Positions 14,577 to 23,793 are shown, numbered from the stretch's first letter. The stretch is 64,000 nucleotides of DNA from Micromonospora eburnea (GCF_900090225.1 NZ_FMHY01000002.1:4216001-4280000), one strand, 5' to 3'. Translations and numbers: made by a program. Notes: generated by a model not told the origin, from the sequence alone.

Positions 14577-15197
14577 ATGACCGGGCTTCGTGAGCGCTGG
14601 CGACTCAAGGCCATGCGCACCATCCAGGAACGCGCTCTCGATCTGTTCGACGAGCGAGGGTTCGGCGCCGTCACGATCGAGGAGATCGCCGCCGCGGCCG
14701 AGGTCTCGCCGTCATCGGTGTACCGCTACTTCGGCACGAAGGAAGGGCTCCTCGTCGCCGACGAGTTCGACAACATGAGCCGAGAGATGCTCGAAGACAT
14801 CCTGGATCCCGCGGACCCCGTCGGCAGCCTGCTCCGAATCGTCCGCGCGTACGAATCCGCCCCGGAGGCGGCCGCGGACGTGGAACGAGCGTCGCGGGCC
14901 ATGAGGAGCCCGTGGCGCAGGGTTCGTTACTTCTTCACCGAGCCGTCGGTGCGGATGGCGGTGTGCGCCGCGCTCGACCGGGCGAGCCAACGGATCACTC
15001 CGCTGATCGCGGCGACCGGAGAGCTGAGCGAAACGCAGGCGCGGGTGGCCGCGAACGCCCTCGTCTTCGGCTACCTCGCCGCACTCGAACAGTGGTACCT
15101 GGACGGGGGCGACCGTCCGATCGCCGACTACGTCGAGGAAGGCATGCGACCGCTACGCGAGATCTGGTCACCCTCCGACGCCGCCCCCGTCGCATGA
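14577..15197 (+). CDS. TetR-family repressor
   Basis: The 206-residue regulator has an N-terminal TetR DNA-binding domain (FDERGFGAVTIEEIAAAAEV, then SPSSVYRYFGTKEGLL at residues 44-59). A C-terminal ligand domain rich in helices follows. The ATG lies 6 nt after a TACCCT -10-like box with no ribosome-binding site, so a leaderless start is plausible. It is divergent from the membrane protein/F420 reductase pair, with inverted repeats between them. Confidence 0.9.
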   Translation: MTGLRERWRLKAMRTIQERALDLFDERGFGAVTIEEIAAAAEVSPSSVYRYFGTKEGLLVADEFDNMSREMLEDILDPADPVGSLLRIVRAYESAPEAAADVERASRAMRSPWRRVRYFFTEPSVRMAVCAALDRASQRITPLIAATGELSETQARVAANALVFGYLAALEQWYLDGGDRPIADYVEEGMRPLREIWSPSDAAPVA

Positions 15198-15229
15198 CGC
15201 TGCACGTCAACCGGTCAGACCGAACGTCA

Positions 15230-16498
15230 TCATGAAGGGGTGCCAGCCGCCGGTTCGCCGATGGCGGCGATGCGACGCACCGGAGAGGCGACCAGCCACA
15301 GTACGGCGAGGGCACCGCCGAGGCCGGCGACAACCAGTGTCGGTCGCAGGCCGATGGTGGTACCGAGCCAGCCGCCGACCAGGGCCCCGAGCGGCCTGAT
15401 CCCGTAGTTGACGGCGCTGTACGCGCCTGCCCGGCGTCCCCGCGCGTCGTCGGGCGTGACCGAGGTGAGCAGGGCGTTGAGGTTGACGTCCATCAGCATC
15501 ACACCGACGCTGGAGAACAACTCGATGGCGGCGAGCGTCGTGATTCTGGCCCAGGTCGGGCCGGACACGAACGCGGTCAGCGCCAGGGGCGCGGGAAAGA
15601 GGACCACGCCGATCATCGCGGTGCGGCCCAGCCCGATGGCGCGGGAGAGGCGAGGCGCCAGTGCCGCACCAGCCAGCCCACCGACCGCGCCGACGCCGAA
15701 CGCGATGCCGATGGCGCCGGCCGACAGCTCAAGGCCACGGCTCGCGTACAGCACGAGCAGCGCGGTCGCGATGAAGGTGAAGAAGTTGACCGTGCTCGTG
15801 CAGCCGAGAGCGGCGCGCATCACCGGGTGCCGCAGTACCAGGACGAATCCCTCCCGGACCAGACCAAGCGTCGATGACCGGGGGGTTGCCGGCCGGGCCT
15901 CGGTCACGGGTATCCGGCCGATCAGCAGCGCGGAGCCGAGGAAGGACAGCACGTCGACGAAGAGCGCGACCGGGGCGGTGAGAGCCTGGACCAGACCGCC
16001 GCCGATGGCCGGCCCGGCCACGAACGAGGCCGCCCTGCTCAGGCCCAGCTTGCTGTTCGCCTCCACATAGGCCGACGGCGGGACGAGCGCGACGAAGAAT
16101 GCCTGGCGCGCCATGCCGAACAGCACCGCGCCGGCCCCGGTGAGCAGGGCCACCAGATAGAGCTGAGTCAGCGTAACCGCGTCCAGCAGGTAGGCCACCG
16201 GAAGGCTGAACAGCACCGCCGCCCGGACCAGGTCGGCCACGATCAGCAGGCGACGCTTGCGGGTCCGCTGATCCACCCACGCGCCGACGAACATACCCAG
16301 CAGGTTGGGCAGCCAGATCAGTGCGGTAAGGATGCTGACCTGTGCGGGCGTCGCGGCGAGGACGGTGACAGCGATCAGCGGCAGGGCCAGCTCGCTGATC
16401 CGGTCGCCGAACTGGGAAATGGTCTCGCCGATCCAGAACGTCCGAAACCGCCGATTGTCGCGCAGGGCCGCCGGGGGCGCCGTGCTGGTGACGGTCAT
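15230..16498 (-). CDS. MFS transporter, EntS/MFS_3 type
   Basis: This 422-residue MFS protein has 12 predicted helices and the start NRRFRTFWIGETISQFGDRI, characteristic of the MFS_3 group of exporters (EntS and macrolide-efflux relatives). WVDQRTRKR forms the motif-A loop near residue 95. The ATG at 16498 overlaps the stop of the upstream ArsR gene by 4 bp, so the repressor and exporter form one unit. Probably an efflux pump induced by its substrate. Confidence 0.88.
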   Translation of the reverse strand: MTVTSTAPPAALRDNRRFRTFWIGETISQFGDRISELALPLIAVTVLAATPAQVSILTALIWLPNLLGMFVGAWVDQRTRKRRLLIVADLVRAAVLFSLPVAYLLDAVTLTQLYLVALLTGAGAVLFGMARQAFFVALVPPSAYVEANSKLGLSRAASFVAGPAIGGGLVQALTAPVALFVDVLSFLGSALLIGRIPVTEARPATPRSSTLGLVREGFVLVLRHPVMRAALGCTSTVNFFTFIATALLVLYASRGLELSAGAIGIAFGVGAVGGLAGAALAPRLSRAIGLGRTAMIGVVLFPAPLALTAFVSGPTWARITTLAAIELFSSVGVMLMDVNLNALLTSVTPDDARGRRAGAYSAVNYGIRPLGALVGGWLGTTIGLRPTLVVAGLGGALAVLWLVASPVRRIAAIGEPAAGTPS

Positions 16499-17088
16499 GA
16501 CGCCGCCGAGTCGTCGCCGGGCTCCGGCAGCAGATACCGCAGCATCCGCACGACCTGCGCACCGTCCGGCAGTGGGCCGTCCTTACGTCGCACGTACGGC
16601 GCGAGCAGCGCCTCGATCGCTTCTTCGAGCTGCCGCAACTCGTCGACGGTGACGGCGAACCGGGTGTCCGCCATCCCCGCCAGGGCCCGCCACTCGGGAT
16701 CCAGCCGCGGCTCGTCCCGCATCGACCACTGTAGGGGCGCCTCCGCGGACCGGGCGAACATCTCGGCGAGCAGGTGCCGGGCCGCGTCCCGGCCCTCCGC
16801 GTCCTCCGGCGTGGTGAAGCGGAAGCCCTTCGCTGCCGCCTGCCACCACCGCTCTCGCTTACTCGTCGCGCCGTCCCAGTCGGTGACGAGCCCGAAGGTG
16901 GCGAGGTGCCGTAGGTGCCAGCTGACGACCGACGGTGTGGCACCGACGTGCGGTGCGAGCTGGGTGGCCGTCGCGGGACCGTGTCGCTGCAACCGATCGA
17001 GCAGGGCCAGCCGTACCGGATGAGCCAACGCCCGCAGCGCCTGCGGACCGGTCAACTCCACATCGCCGTACGGATTTTTGAGAGACAT
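16495..17088 (-). CDS. ArsR-family transcriptional regulator
   Basis: The 197-residue protein has an ArsR-type winged helix at residues 15-85 (LRALAHPVRLALLDRL, HVGATPSVVSWHLRHLATFGLV) and a C-terminal region of unknown role. No metal-binding cysteines are seen near the helix, so it likely senses another ligand. The ATG at 17088 gives MSLKNPYGDVEL; there is no ribosome-binding site, and the start codon lies inside an inverted repeat (17079-17108). It is coupled to the MFS gene. Confidence 0.88.
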   Translation of the reverse strand: MSLKNPYGDVELTGPQALRALAHPVRLALLDRLQRHGPATATQLAPHVGATPSVVSWHLRHLATFGLVTDWDGATSKRERWWQAAAKGFRFTTPEDAEGRDAARHLLAEMFARSAEAPLQWSMRDEPRLDPEWRALAGMADTRFAVTVDELRQLEEAIEALLAPYVRRKDGPLPDGAQVVRMLRYLLPEPGDDSAAS

Positions 17089-17108
17089 GTTTCGAAAGTA
17101 GTCTCTCA
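17079..17108. promoter_or_regulatory. Inverted repeat over the ArsR start codon
   Basis: TGAGAGAC and GTCTCTCA are perfect 8-bp arms separated by 14 bp; a small TTTCGAAA palindrome lies in the spacer. The repeat covers the start codon of the ArsR gene, which suits autorepression. Confidence 0.6.
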
Positions 17109-17250
17109 CGTTGCTTCGGGCAACCCCGCCCTCGATGACTGTCTCGCCGGACCCCCAGCGGACCGGCAAGATCAACTAGACTGCGCCCGTCAGGTCAGCA
17201 GCCAGGACGCCGATCGGTGCTGACACCGAGTACGACAAGGAGGTGGCCGT

Positions 17251-17700
17251 GTGACGACCATGGAGAGCGCCTTCCTGGTCGCCGGCCTGGCGTGCGGGGC
17301 GACGTGCCTCGTGCTCCTGCGCCGCGTACTGATCATCGTCAGGTTGGTGCTGCGTGGTAGGCGGACCCGGGGGTGGTGCGCGAAGCGCCAGATGATCCAC
17401 AGTGCCAGCGCAGGCTCGGCGATGGGCAACTCTCACCCCGAGTTCACCTTCGCCTTTCGCACGGCCGACGGCGAGACCGTCGAGTTCAAGGATCGGCCGG
17501 GCGCCTTCGGGTACGAGGAGGGGGCACCGGTGCGGGTCTGCTACGACGCCGCGCGCCCGCACAAGCGGGCCACCATCGCGGGGCCGGACACCTGGGGCCC
17601 GGTGTATGTCCGGCTTCTCGTTGCCCTGCCGATGGGACTCGTGTCGTACGTCGCGCTGGTCACGCTGGCGCGCGAATGGGGCTTCTTCGGCCCGCGTTGA
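17251..17700 (+). CDS. DUF3592-like membrane protein
   Basis: The 149-residue protein has an N-terminal membrane segment (residues 7-30), a DUF3592-type beta domain (HPEFTFAFRTADGETVEFKD, then VRVCYDAARPHKRATI) and a C-terminal membrane segment (LLVALPMGLVSYVALVTL). The function of the family is unknown. The GTG start at 17251 has AAGGAGGTGG upstream, a strong site. Confidence 0.75.
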   Translation: MTTMESAFLVAGLACGATCLVLLRRVLIIVRLVLRGRRTRGWCAKRQMIHSASAGSAMGNSHPEFTFAFRTADGETVEFKDRPGAFGYEEGAPVRVCYDAARPHKRATIAGPDTWGPVYVRLLVALPMGLVSYVALVTLAREWGFFGPR

Positions 17701-17746
17701 GCGCCTGACGCTCGGTCACGAGTCATCGACATGGCGCCGGTGGCCG

Positions 17747-18724
17747 CTACGCCGTGGTCGCGAGTCCCGGCCTGAGCAGCGCTTCCCCGAGGGGCGTCAG
17801 GGTGTGCAGGACCGCCTTGCCGACGCGGCCGGTACGGATCAGCCCGGCGCTGCGCAGCACCGCGGTGTGCTGACTGATCGACGCGGCGCTGACCCCGATC
17901 CGGCGGGCCAGCTCGGTGGTGCTGCTGCCCTCGCCGATACCCTCCAGGACCGCGGTGCGGGTGTCGCCGATGAGCGCTGCGAGCGATCTGCGCGGCGTGG
18001 ACGCCGCGGCGGACACGGGCCGGGTGTGTTCGACCGGGTACACCAGCACCTGCGGCAGGGTGTGGTCGTGCAGGAAGTCCGGGGTGCTCATCGAAATGAA
18101 CGACGGGACCAGCAGCAGCCCCCGGCCGTCGAGGTATACGTCCTGGTCGTGTCGCACGTCGACCGACAGGACCGGCGACGACCACCGCATCATCGGCAGG
18201 TAGCTGCTCAGCAGTCCTTCGGTGCCGCCGTCCAGGATGGCCCGGGCGCGCCGGGCGCGGTCGGCGTCGATGTGGGCCCGCGCCTGCTGCCAGTACGGTT
18301 CGACGGCAGAGCGGAAGTGGCCACGTATCGCGTCGGCGAGGCGCTGCACGGTCTCCCGGTCACCGTCGGCGAGTCGCCTGGTCCACGACGGCAGCCGGTG
18401 CCGGCTGGCCAGAATGTCGAGCTCGGCGCGGAATCGGGAGCGGGGTGTGCTGAGCAGGGCCTCGATTCCGGCGTCCAACCCGAGCTGGCCTTCGCTGGGC
18501 GTCAGGAAGTCCGGGAAGTATCCACCCGGCACCAACGCACGCAGTATCGCCAGGTCGTCCCGGGAACAGGCCGGCGCGACGGCCCGGCGCCACTCGTGGA
18601 AGACGAACGGCAGGCCACGGTCCTGCAGGCGGAAGATGCTGAGCACCGTCTCCCACATGGGATCGGGCTGCGACAGCACCCGCACCCGGCCGAGATCCTC
18701 GGCAGTGAAGTGGATCCGCAGCAC
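17747..18724 (-). CDS. ArsR-family regulator with DUF5937-type N-terminal domain
   Basis: Of 325 residues, the N-terminal 230 form the DUF5937-like region (LRIHFTAEDLGRVRV start, PDPMWETVLS). The C-terminal 70 hold a winged helix (TTELARRIGVSAASISQHTAVLRSAGLI). The reversed order, DNA-binding domain last, is typical for this group. The GTG at 18724 has AAGGGCGG upstream; longer in-frame readings lack support. A perfect palindrome TGACAATTGTCA lies 24 bp upstream and is a likely own operator. Confidence 0.85.
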   Translation of the reverse strand: MLRIHFTAEDLGRVRVLSQPDPMWETVLSIFRLQDRGLPFVFHEWRRAVAPACSRDDLAILRALVPGGYFPDFLTPSEGQLGLDAGIEALLSTPRSRFRAELDILASRHRLPSWTRRLADGDRETVQRLADAIRGHFRSAVEPYWQQARAHIDADRARRARAILDGGTEGLLSSYLPMMRWSSPVLSVDVRHDQDVYLDGRGLLLVPSFISMSTPDFLHDHTLPQVLVYPVEHTRPVSAAASTPRRSLAALIGDTRTAVLEGIGEGSSTTELARRIGVSAASISQHTAVLRSAGLIRTGRVGKAVLHTLTPLGEALLRPGLATTA

Positions 18725-18747
18725 GCGGCCGCCCTTCCTCACCACAT

Positions 18748-18759
18748 TGACAATTGTCA
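18748..18759. promoter_or_regulatory. Perfect 12-bp palindrome, probable ArsR operator
   Basis: TGACAATTGTCA stands out in this GC-rich DNA and lies directly upstream of the leftward ArsR gene. Confidence 0.55.
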
Positions 18760-19031
18760 CGCTAATCGGTGACGGACCTGCTTGGCAATCCGGTGGCCAC
18801 GGCTCGCCGTCGACCTGCTGCGAGGCGGGACGCCCGGTCGGGGGCATGGCATGGCGGCCGCCACACCTCCCCGGCAACTCGTTTAACTCTCGCCTTCAAG
18901 GTGTGGTCCGCCCGTGTCGGGCCGCCTGACGATAGCCTCCGCGGGCTTCGCTGCCGCACGTGTCCCGGTATCGCATGCCACGTGTCCGTGCCCTGGGAAG
19001 GTCCCGGGACGGACGAGTAGAGGGAGATCTG
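18760..19031. other. Non-coding stretch before the lectin gene
   Basis: No gene is seen. It holds the upstream region of the secreted lectin, including an A/T-richer stretch near 18881-18900 (CAACTCGTTTAACTCTCGCC) that may be part of its promoter. Confidence 0.4.
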
Positions 19032-19595
19032 ATGCGTGTCAGGAAGGCCTTCACGGCATTGACCACGACCTGCGCGTTGGCGTTCGCCGTGGCGATCGCC
19101 CCGGCGCCGGCCCAGGCCGACTCGTGGCCGGTTTGGTACGTCTGGTACATCAGCGTGTTCAAACCCACCAGCGGTGTTCCCACCATGGTGATGGACGTGG
19201 TGAACGGGTCGTCGGCCAACATGACCCCGGTGCAACTGTGGGAACTACGCACCTCGGGGAACACCCTGAACCAACAGTGGTTGGTGCGGTCGAAGCAAAT
19301 CGATACGCGCGGCAACTACGGTTACGAGATCGTCAACAAGGGGTCCAGCAAGTGCCTCGACCGCCGGGCCGATCTGGGGCTGGGCAACGGCAACGCCGTA
19401 CAGCAGTACGAATGCACCGGAGCGTCGAACCAGATCTGGTGGCCGGTCAGGGTCGGCACCAGCGACTGGGGCCTGTTGAAGAACGGCGCCGATGGCCGTT
19501 GCCTCGATGTCCGCGACGTCAGGTACGCCAACGGGGCGCCACTGCAGGTCTGGGACTGCAGCGGCGACTGGAACCAGCGCTGGAACATCTACTAG
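19032..19595 (+). CDS. Secreted ricin-type (RICIN) beta-trefoil protein
   Basis: The 187-residue protein has a Sec signal peptide (MRVRKAFTALTTTCALAFAV, cleavage likely after AQA near residue 30). The mature part is a single ricin-B-like trefoil with the recurring QxW motifs (NQQW, NQIW, NQRW), plus KCLDRR and RCLDVRD repeats. It has no catalytic domain. A GAGGGAGAT site precedes the ATG at 19032. Probable carbohydrate binding outside the cell. Confidence 0.85.
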   Translation: MRVRKAFTALTTTCALAFAVAIAPAPAQADSWPVWYVWYISVFKPTSGVPTMVMDVVNGSSANMTPVQLWELRTSGNTLNQQWLVRSKQIDTRGNYGYEIVNKGSSKCLDRRADLGLGNGNAVQQYECTGASNQIWWPVRVGTSDWGLLKNGADGRCLDVRDVRYANGAPLQVWDCSGDWNQRWNIY

Positions 19596-19605
19596 GTAGC
19601 GGGCT

Positions 19606-19638
19606 CACCGGCCGATACGCCCTCACGTGAGGCCGGTG
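19606..19638. terminator. Hairpin between convergent genes
   Basis: CACCGGCC (19606-19613) pairs with GGCCGGTG (19631-19638), with an inner palindrome CCTCACGTGAGG. It lies past the lectin stop and overlaps the end of the convergent CapA-like gene. Confidence 0.4.
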
Positions 19639-20699
19639 CACCGCTTCGCGGTGGCGATCTTGTCCTCGATCCGCTTCCGGGCCGCGCCGGACACCAGCAC
19701 GGGCTGCCCGGTGCCCGACACCGTCGCCGGAAGGAACTCGCTGCGGGTCACCGTCCGCCCCCGCACGGTCAGCCGCAGGACGCCGGAGTCGGTGCTGTGC
19801 GACTGGCTGTACCAGAGGAAGTTGCCGAGCCCGTAGTGCACGTAGGTCTTACCCAGCCAACCGTCGGCGAGCAGGGTGTGCGCGTGGGTGCCGATCACGA
19901 TGTCCGCCCCGGCGGTGGCCATCTGGCGGGCGAACGTCTTCATCTCCCCGGTCGGACAGGAGTTGCCCTCGACGCCCCAGTGCATGAAGACGATCACAAG
20001 GTCGGCCTGATCGCGGGCTGCTCGCACGGCGGCGACGGCCCGGTCCCCGTCGAACGCCATCGCGATTCCCGGCCGGGTCTCCGTCGCTTTCCACTGCGCG
20101 GCCAGCTCGTGCACCTGCGACATCCCCAGCACCGCGATCCGGACACCCCGCACGGTGCTCAGCCACGGCGCGTACGCCGCGTCGACGTCGCGTCCCGCGC
20201 CGAACACCGGGAAGTTCGCGTCCGCCGCCGCGTCGAGGGTGTCCAGCAGCCCCACCTGGCCGTAGTCGAGGGTGTGGTTGTTGGCGATCGACACCGCGTC
20301 GACCCCCGCCGCGCGCAGCGCCGAGTACGCGGTCGCCGGCGACCGGAACTGAAAGCGCTTGGGCTGCGGGGTGCCCCGGTCCGTCACCGCCGTCTCAAGG
20401 TTGACCAGGGTGAGGTCGGCGTCGCGTAGCACCGGCGCGATCCGGCCGAATGCCGTCTTCGGGTCGTCGAGCAGCCGTAGCGTACGGCCCGTGAAGTGCA
20501 CGTCGCCCGCGAAGGCCAGCCGCAGCTCGGGCGACGCAGCCGGTTCGGTGGCGCTCGGTGATCCCGTGGCGTGCGACGTCGTCCCGGCCGGGGGCCTCCA
20601 TTCGGCCGCCGGGCGGTCCATCCCTTCGGTGGCGCATCCGGCCAGTGCGGTCCCGACCGCGAAGGTCGCCACCGCCACACGTGCCCTGGTGCTGATCAC
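19623..20699 (-). CDS. CapA-family lipoprotein (metallophosphatase fold)
   Basis: The 358-residue protein starts with a lipoprotein signal and lipobox (ALAGC, Cys near residue 22), then a proline/serine-rich linker. The CapA domain shows GDVHF near residue 67, SIANNHTLDYG near 140, MHWGVEG near 240 and GTHAHT near 268. These are the metal-site motifs of the PgsA/CapA family. Members act in polyglutamate or capsule handling at the cell surface, but no other capsule genes are nearby, so the role here is open. The GTG start at 20699 lies 6 nt after TATCCT with no ribosome-binding site. Confidence 0.88.
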   Translation of the reverse strand: MISTRARVAVATFAVGTALAGCATEGMDRPAAEWRPPAGTTSHATGSPSATEPAASPELRLAFAGDVHFTGRTLRLLDDPKTAFGRIAPVLRDADLTLVNLETAVTDRGTPQPKRFQFRSPATAYSALRAAGVDAVSIANNHTLDYGQVGLLDTLDAAADANFPVFGAGRDVDAAYAPWLSTVRGVRIAVLGMSQVHELAAQWKATETRPGIAMAFDGDRAVAAVRAARDQADLVIVFMHWGVEGNSCPTGEMKTFARQMATAGADIVIGTHAHTLLADGWLGKTYVHYGLGNFLWYSQSHSTDSGVLRLTVRGRTVTRSEFLPATVSGTGQPVLVSGAARKRIEDKIATAKRCTGLT

Positions 20700-20705
20700 C
20701 CGCAC

Positions 20706-20711
20706 AGGATA
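20706..20711 (-). promoter_or_regulatory. TATCCT -10 box of the CapA-like gene
   Basis: Read leftward, TATCCT ends 6 nt before the GTG at 20699, which suggests a leaderless mRNA. Confidence 0.4.
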
Positions 20712-20804
20712 GTCCGGGGAAGGCCACCCGCCGCTGCCGAGATTCCTGTCGGGCCGGCCTGCTACGGTCTCGCCGCTCGCCCAGCAGTCAGACCGGAGGT
20801 TGGC

Positions 20805-21737
20805 GTGGTCCACTCGCACGTGTCGTCATTCGCCGGGTTGCCGGTGCTGCGGTTCAGTCCGGGCATGGCCCTGCCCGAGGACCCAGCGGGGGTGGCCTGG
20901 CGGCTGGAGGTCGAGGACTTCGACGCGGACCCCGAGGAGTTCGCCGGACTGGTCCAGGCGATGCTCGACGAGGTTCCCGGTGAGGCTGTTCGCGCGCTGG
21001 TGGTGGGCGAGTGGGGTGAGGCGTACGAGCGGCCGCTGCCGGTCGACCTGCTGGTTGCCGCGGCACACCGGTGGACCGGTCTGCGGGCGGTGTTCCTCGC
21101 CGACCTGGTCGGCGAGCAGTGCGAGATCTCGTGGTTGACCCACGACGACGTCACCCCGTTGCTGGCGGCCTACCCTGCGCTGGAGGTGCTGTGGATCCGG
21201 GGCGCCCAGGGCCTGCGGCTGGCGCCGGTCCGGCATGACGGGCTGCGGGAGCTGCGGTTCCAGTCCGGTGGTCTGCCGGGCGCGGTGGCGCGCGCCGTCG
21301 GGGACAGCGATCTGCCGGAGTTGCGGCGGCTGGACCTGTGGCTCGGCCGCTCGGAGTACGGCGGGGACGCCACCGTGGACGACCTGGCCGGCGTGCTGGG
21401 GGGTGCCCGTCTGCCGGCGCTGCGGCGCCTGGCGCTGTGCAACGCGGAGATCGCCGACGCGATCGCCGAGGCGGTGGCCGCCGCGCCGGTCGTCGGCCGG
21501 CTGGAGGTCCTCGACCTGTCGATGGGTGTGCTCACCGACTCGGGCGGCGCCGCGCTGCTGGCCGGTCAGTCGCTGACTCATCTGCGCCGCCTGGACCTGC
21601 GACACCACTACCTCTCCGAGGAGATGGCCGCTTCGGTGGCCGCCGCGCTGCCTGACGTCCAGGTCGACGTCTCCGATCCACAGACCGTTGAGGAATACAA
21701 CGGCCGGCAGTACCGCTACACCGCGGTCGGGGAGTGA
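20805..21737 (+). CDS. STM4015-family protein, copy 1 (leucine-rich-repeat-like)
   Basis: The 310-residue protein has irregular leucine-rich repeats across residues 105-290 (for example LPELRRLDLWL, LPALRRLALCNAEIAD, LEVLDLSMGVLTDSGG, LRRLDLRHHYLSEE), an RNase-inhibitor-like pattern with no signal peptide. The family is named after Salmonella STM4015 and its function is unknown. GTG at 20805 with GGAGGT upstream. It opens an operon of STM4015-4015-4014-4013-4012-4011 genes with gaps of a few bases or overlaps. The second copy follows after 6 bp and is clearly paralogous. Confidence 0.85.
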   Translation: MVHSHVSSFAGLPVLRFSPGMALPEDPAGVAWRLEVEDFDADPEEFAGLVQAMLDEVPGEAVRALVVGEWGEAYERPLPVDLLVAAAHRWTGLRAVFLADLVGEQCEISWLTHDDVTPLLAAYPALEVLWIRGAQGLRLAPVRHDGLRELRFQSGGLPGAVARAVGDSDLPELRRLDLWLGRSEYGGDATVDDLAGVLGGARLPALRRLALCNAEIADAIAEAVAAAPVVGRLEVLDLSMGVLTDSGGAALLAGQSLTHLRRLDLRHHYLSEEMAASVAAALPDVQVDVSDPQTVEEYNGRQYRYTAVGE

Positions 21738-21743
21738 TCGGCG

Positions 21744-22691
21744 ATGGCGTTCACCTCCCACGCCCGGTCCTTCGCCGGCCGCCCGGTCGTCGAGGTTCCC
21801 GTCGATGGTCCGCTTCCGGCAGTGGACGGGCCGGTCTCGTGGCGGTTCGCCCGATCGGACTGGGACGGCACGGTCAAGGATGAGCTGTCCAAGGAATTTC
21901 AGACCGCGTTCGATCGGTTCGTCGCGCAGGCCGGGCCGTCGGTGGAGTCTCTGGTCATCGGCGCCTGGGGGTACGCCGCGTTCAACCTGGCTCCGATCGC
22001 GCAGCTCTGCGCGGCGGCACCGCGCCTGCCGGCGCTACGTGCCCTGTTCCTCGGCGACATGACCAGCGAGGAGTGCGAGGTCTCCTGGATGAAGGTCGGT
22101 GATGTCAGCCAACTGCTGGCGGCCTACCCGGCCCTGGAGGTGCTGCGGGTCCGTGGCGGCGAGGACTTCGACTTCTCCCCCGTCCGGCATCCGCGACTTC
22201 GGGAACTCGCGGTGGAGAGCGGCGGCCTGTCTCGGGAGTTCGTCGGCGCGGTGCTGGGCTCCGATCTTCCCGCGCTGACCGACCTGGAGCTGTGGCTCGG
22301 CACCCCCGACTACGGCGGTGACGCGACGATCGGGGATCTGGCGCCGCTGCTGGCCGGGGAGGGGTTCCCACGGCTGCGCCGGTTGGGACTGCGTAACGCG
22401 GAGATCGCCGACGAGGTCGCGGAGGCTCTGGCCGCCGCGCCGGTGGTCCGTCGGTTGGAACGGCTGGACCTGTCGCTGGGCACGCTCGGTGACGACGGGG
22501 CGGCCGCGCTGCTGGCCGGTCAGCCGCTGACCCATCTGGCGGAACTCGACCTGCACCGGCACTACCTGTCCGAGCCGGTGGCGGCGTCGGTGGTCGCCGC
22601 GCTGCCGGGCGTCCGGGTCGACGTGTCCGCACGGCAGGAGCCCGATGTGTACGACGGTGAGAGCTACCGGTACACGGCGGTGTCGGAGTGA
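21744..22691 (+). CDS. STM4015-family protein, copy 2 (leucine-rich-repeat-like)
   Basis: This 315-residue paralogue of the preceding gene has the same blocks in the same order (CEVSWMKVGDV, LLAAYPALEVLRVRG, LRRLGLRNAEIAD, ALLAGQPLTHLAELDL, YRYTAV at the end). Similarity is spread over the whole length, so this is a tandem duplication of the full gene. The two copies differ mainly in the N-terminal 70 residues, which may recognise different partners (inference). ATG at 21744, 6 bp after the previous stop. Confidence 0.85.
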   Translation: MAFTSHARSFAGRPVVEVPVDGPLPAVDGPVSWRFARSDWDGTVKDELSKEFQTAFDRFVAQAGPSVESLVIGAWGYAAFNLAPIAQLCAAAPRLPALRALFLGDMTSEECEVSWMKVGDVSQLLAAYPALEVLRVRGGEDFDFSPVRHPRLRELAVESGGLSREFVGAVLGSDLPALTDLELWLGTPDYGGDATIGDLAPLLAGEGFPRLRRLGLRNAEIADEVAEALAAAPVVRRLERLDLSLGTLGDDGAAALLAGQPLTHLAELDLHRHYLSEPVAASVVAALPGVRVDVSARQEPDVYDGESYRYTAVSE

Positions 22692-22692
22692 C

Positions 22693-23793
22693 ATGCGACT
22701 GACCGTCGTCGGCAACCCCGGTAACCGCCGGGTGGACATGTTCACCCGGGCGGTGCTGGCCGCGGGTCTGCCCCAGCCCGAGGTGCTGCCCTGGGCCGAG
22801 GTGCTGGCCGGGGCCGCGCCGCCGTCCGGCGGGCTGGTGCGGGTGGACTCGCCCGGAGAGGACCCGCGGGTCGATCGGCTGCTGCGCCGTTCGGCCACCG
22901 CCGCCCGCCACGGCGAGCTGGTCGGACTCGCCGACGCGTACGCCGGTCTGGTCGACGGCATGGCGCGGGTGGCCGCCGGTGGCGCGGAGCTGCTCAACCG
23001 GCCCGAGGACGTGGCGGTGCTCTGCGACAAGCGGCGCTGTCACGCGCGGCTGTCGGCGGCCGGGGTGCCGGTGCCGGCCGCGTTGCCGCCGGTCGGCGGA
23101 TACGCCCAGCTGCGGGCGGCGATGGCGGCGAACGGCTGGAGCCGGGTGTTCGTCAAGCCCGCGCACGGATCGTCCGCCGCCGGGGTGATCGCGTTCGCGG
23201 TCGGCCCCCGGCAGGTGCAGGCGATCACCACGATCGAGCACACCCCGGAGGCGCTGTTCAACTCGCTGCGGGTGCGCCGCTACACCGACGAGTCCGAGGT
23301 CGCCGTGATCGTCGACCGGCTCGCACCCGACGGCCTGCACGTCGAACGATGGCTGCCCAAGGCCGGCCTCGGCGACCGGGTGGTCGACGCCCGGGTGCTG
23401 GTGGTCGCCGGGCGGCCCACGCACACGGTGGTCCGCGCCGCCCGCGGGCCGCTGACCAACCTGCACCTCGGCAACGCGCGCGGTGACCTCGCCGAGCTTC
23501 GGGACGCGGTCGGATCCCAGGGCTGGTCGGCGGCGATGGAGACGTGCGAGCGGGTCGCGGCGTGCTTCCCCGGCTCGCTGCACGTCGGGGTCGACCTGAT
23601 GTTCCTGGTCGGCTGGCGCCGGCACGCCGTGGCCGAGGTCAACGCGTTCGGTGACCTGCTGCCCGGCGTCCTGGTCGACGGACGCGACAGCTACGCCGAG
23701 CAGGTGCACGCCCTGACCAGCGGGCGGTGGCAGCGCTGGCGGGCGACTGTCGGTGCGGGGCCCGCTCGGGAGGTGATCGGGTGCGGAGCCTGA
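22693..23793 (+). CDS. STM4014-family protein, ATP-grasp-like
   Basis: The 366-residue protein shows an ATP-grasp-like layout: an N-terminal Rossmann-like segment (LTVVGNPGNRRVDMFTRAV), a hinge with LLNRPEDVAVLCDKR near residue 100, VFVKPAHGSSAAGV near residue 152, and a metal-site end VAEVNAFGDLLPG near residue 315. ATP-grasp enzymes join carboxylates to amines or thiols, so a ligase or peptide-modifying role is possible but unproven. ATG at 22693, one base after the previous stop; its 3' end overlaps the next gene by 13 bp. Confidence 0.82.
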   Translation: MRLTVVGNPGNRRVDMFTRAVLAAGLPQPEVLPWAEVLAGAAPPSGGLVRVDSPGEDPRVDRLLRRSATAARHGELVGLADAYAGLVDGMARVAAGGAELLNRPEDVAVLCDKRRCHARLSAAGVPVPAALPPVGGYAQLRAAMAANGWSRVFVKPAHGSSAAGVIAFAVGPRQVQAITTIEHTPEALFNSLRVRRYTDESEVAVIVDRLAPDGLHVERWLPKAGLGDRVVDARVLVVAGRPTHTVVRAARGPLTNLHLGNARGDLAELRDAVGSQGWSAAMETCERVAACFPGSLHVGVDLMFLVGWRRHAVAEVNAFGDLLPGVLVDGRDSYAEQVHALTSGRWQRWRATVGAGPAREVIGCGA

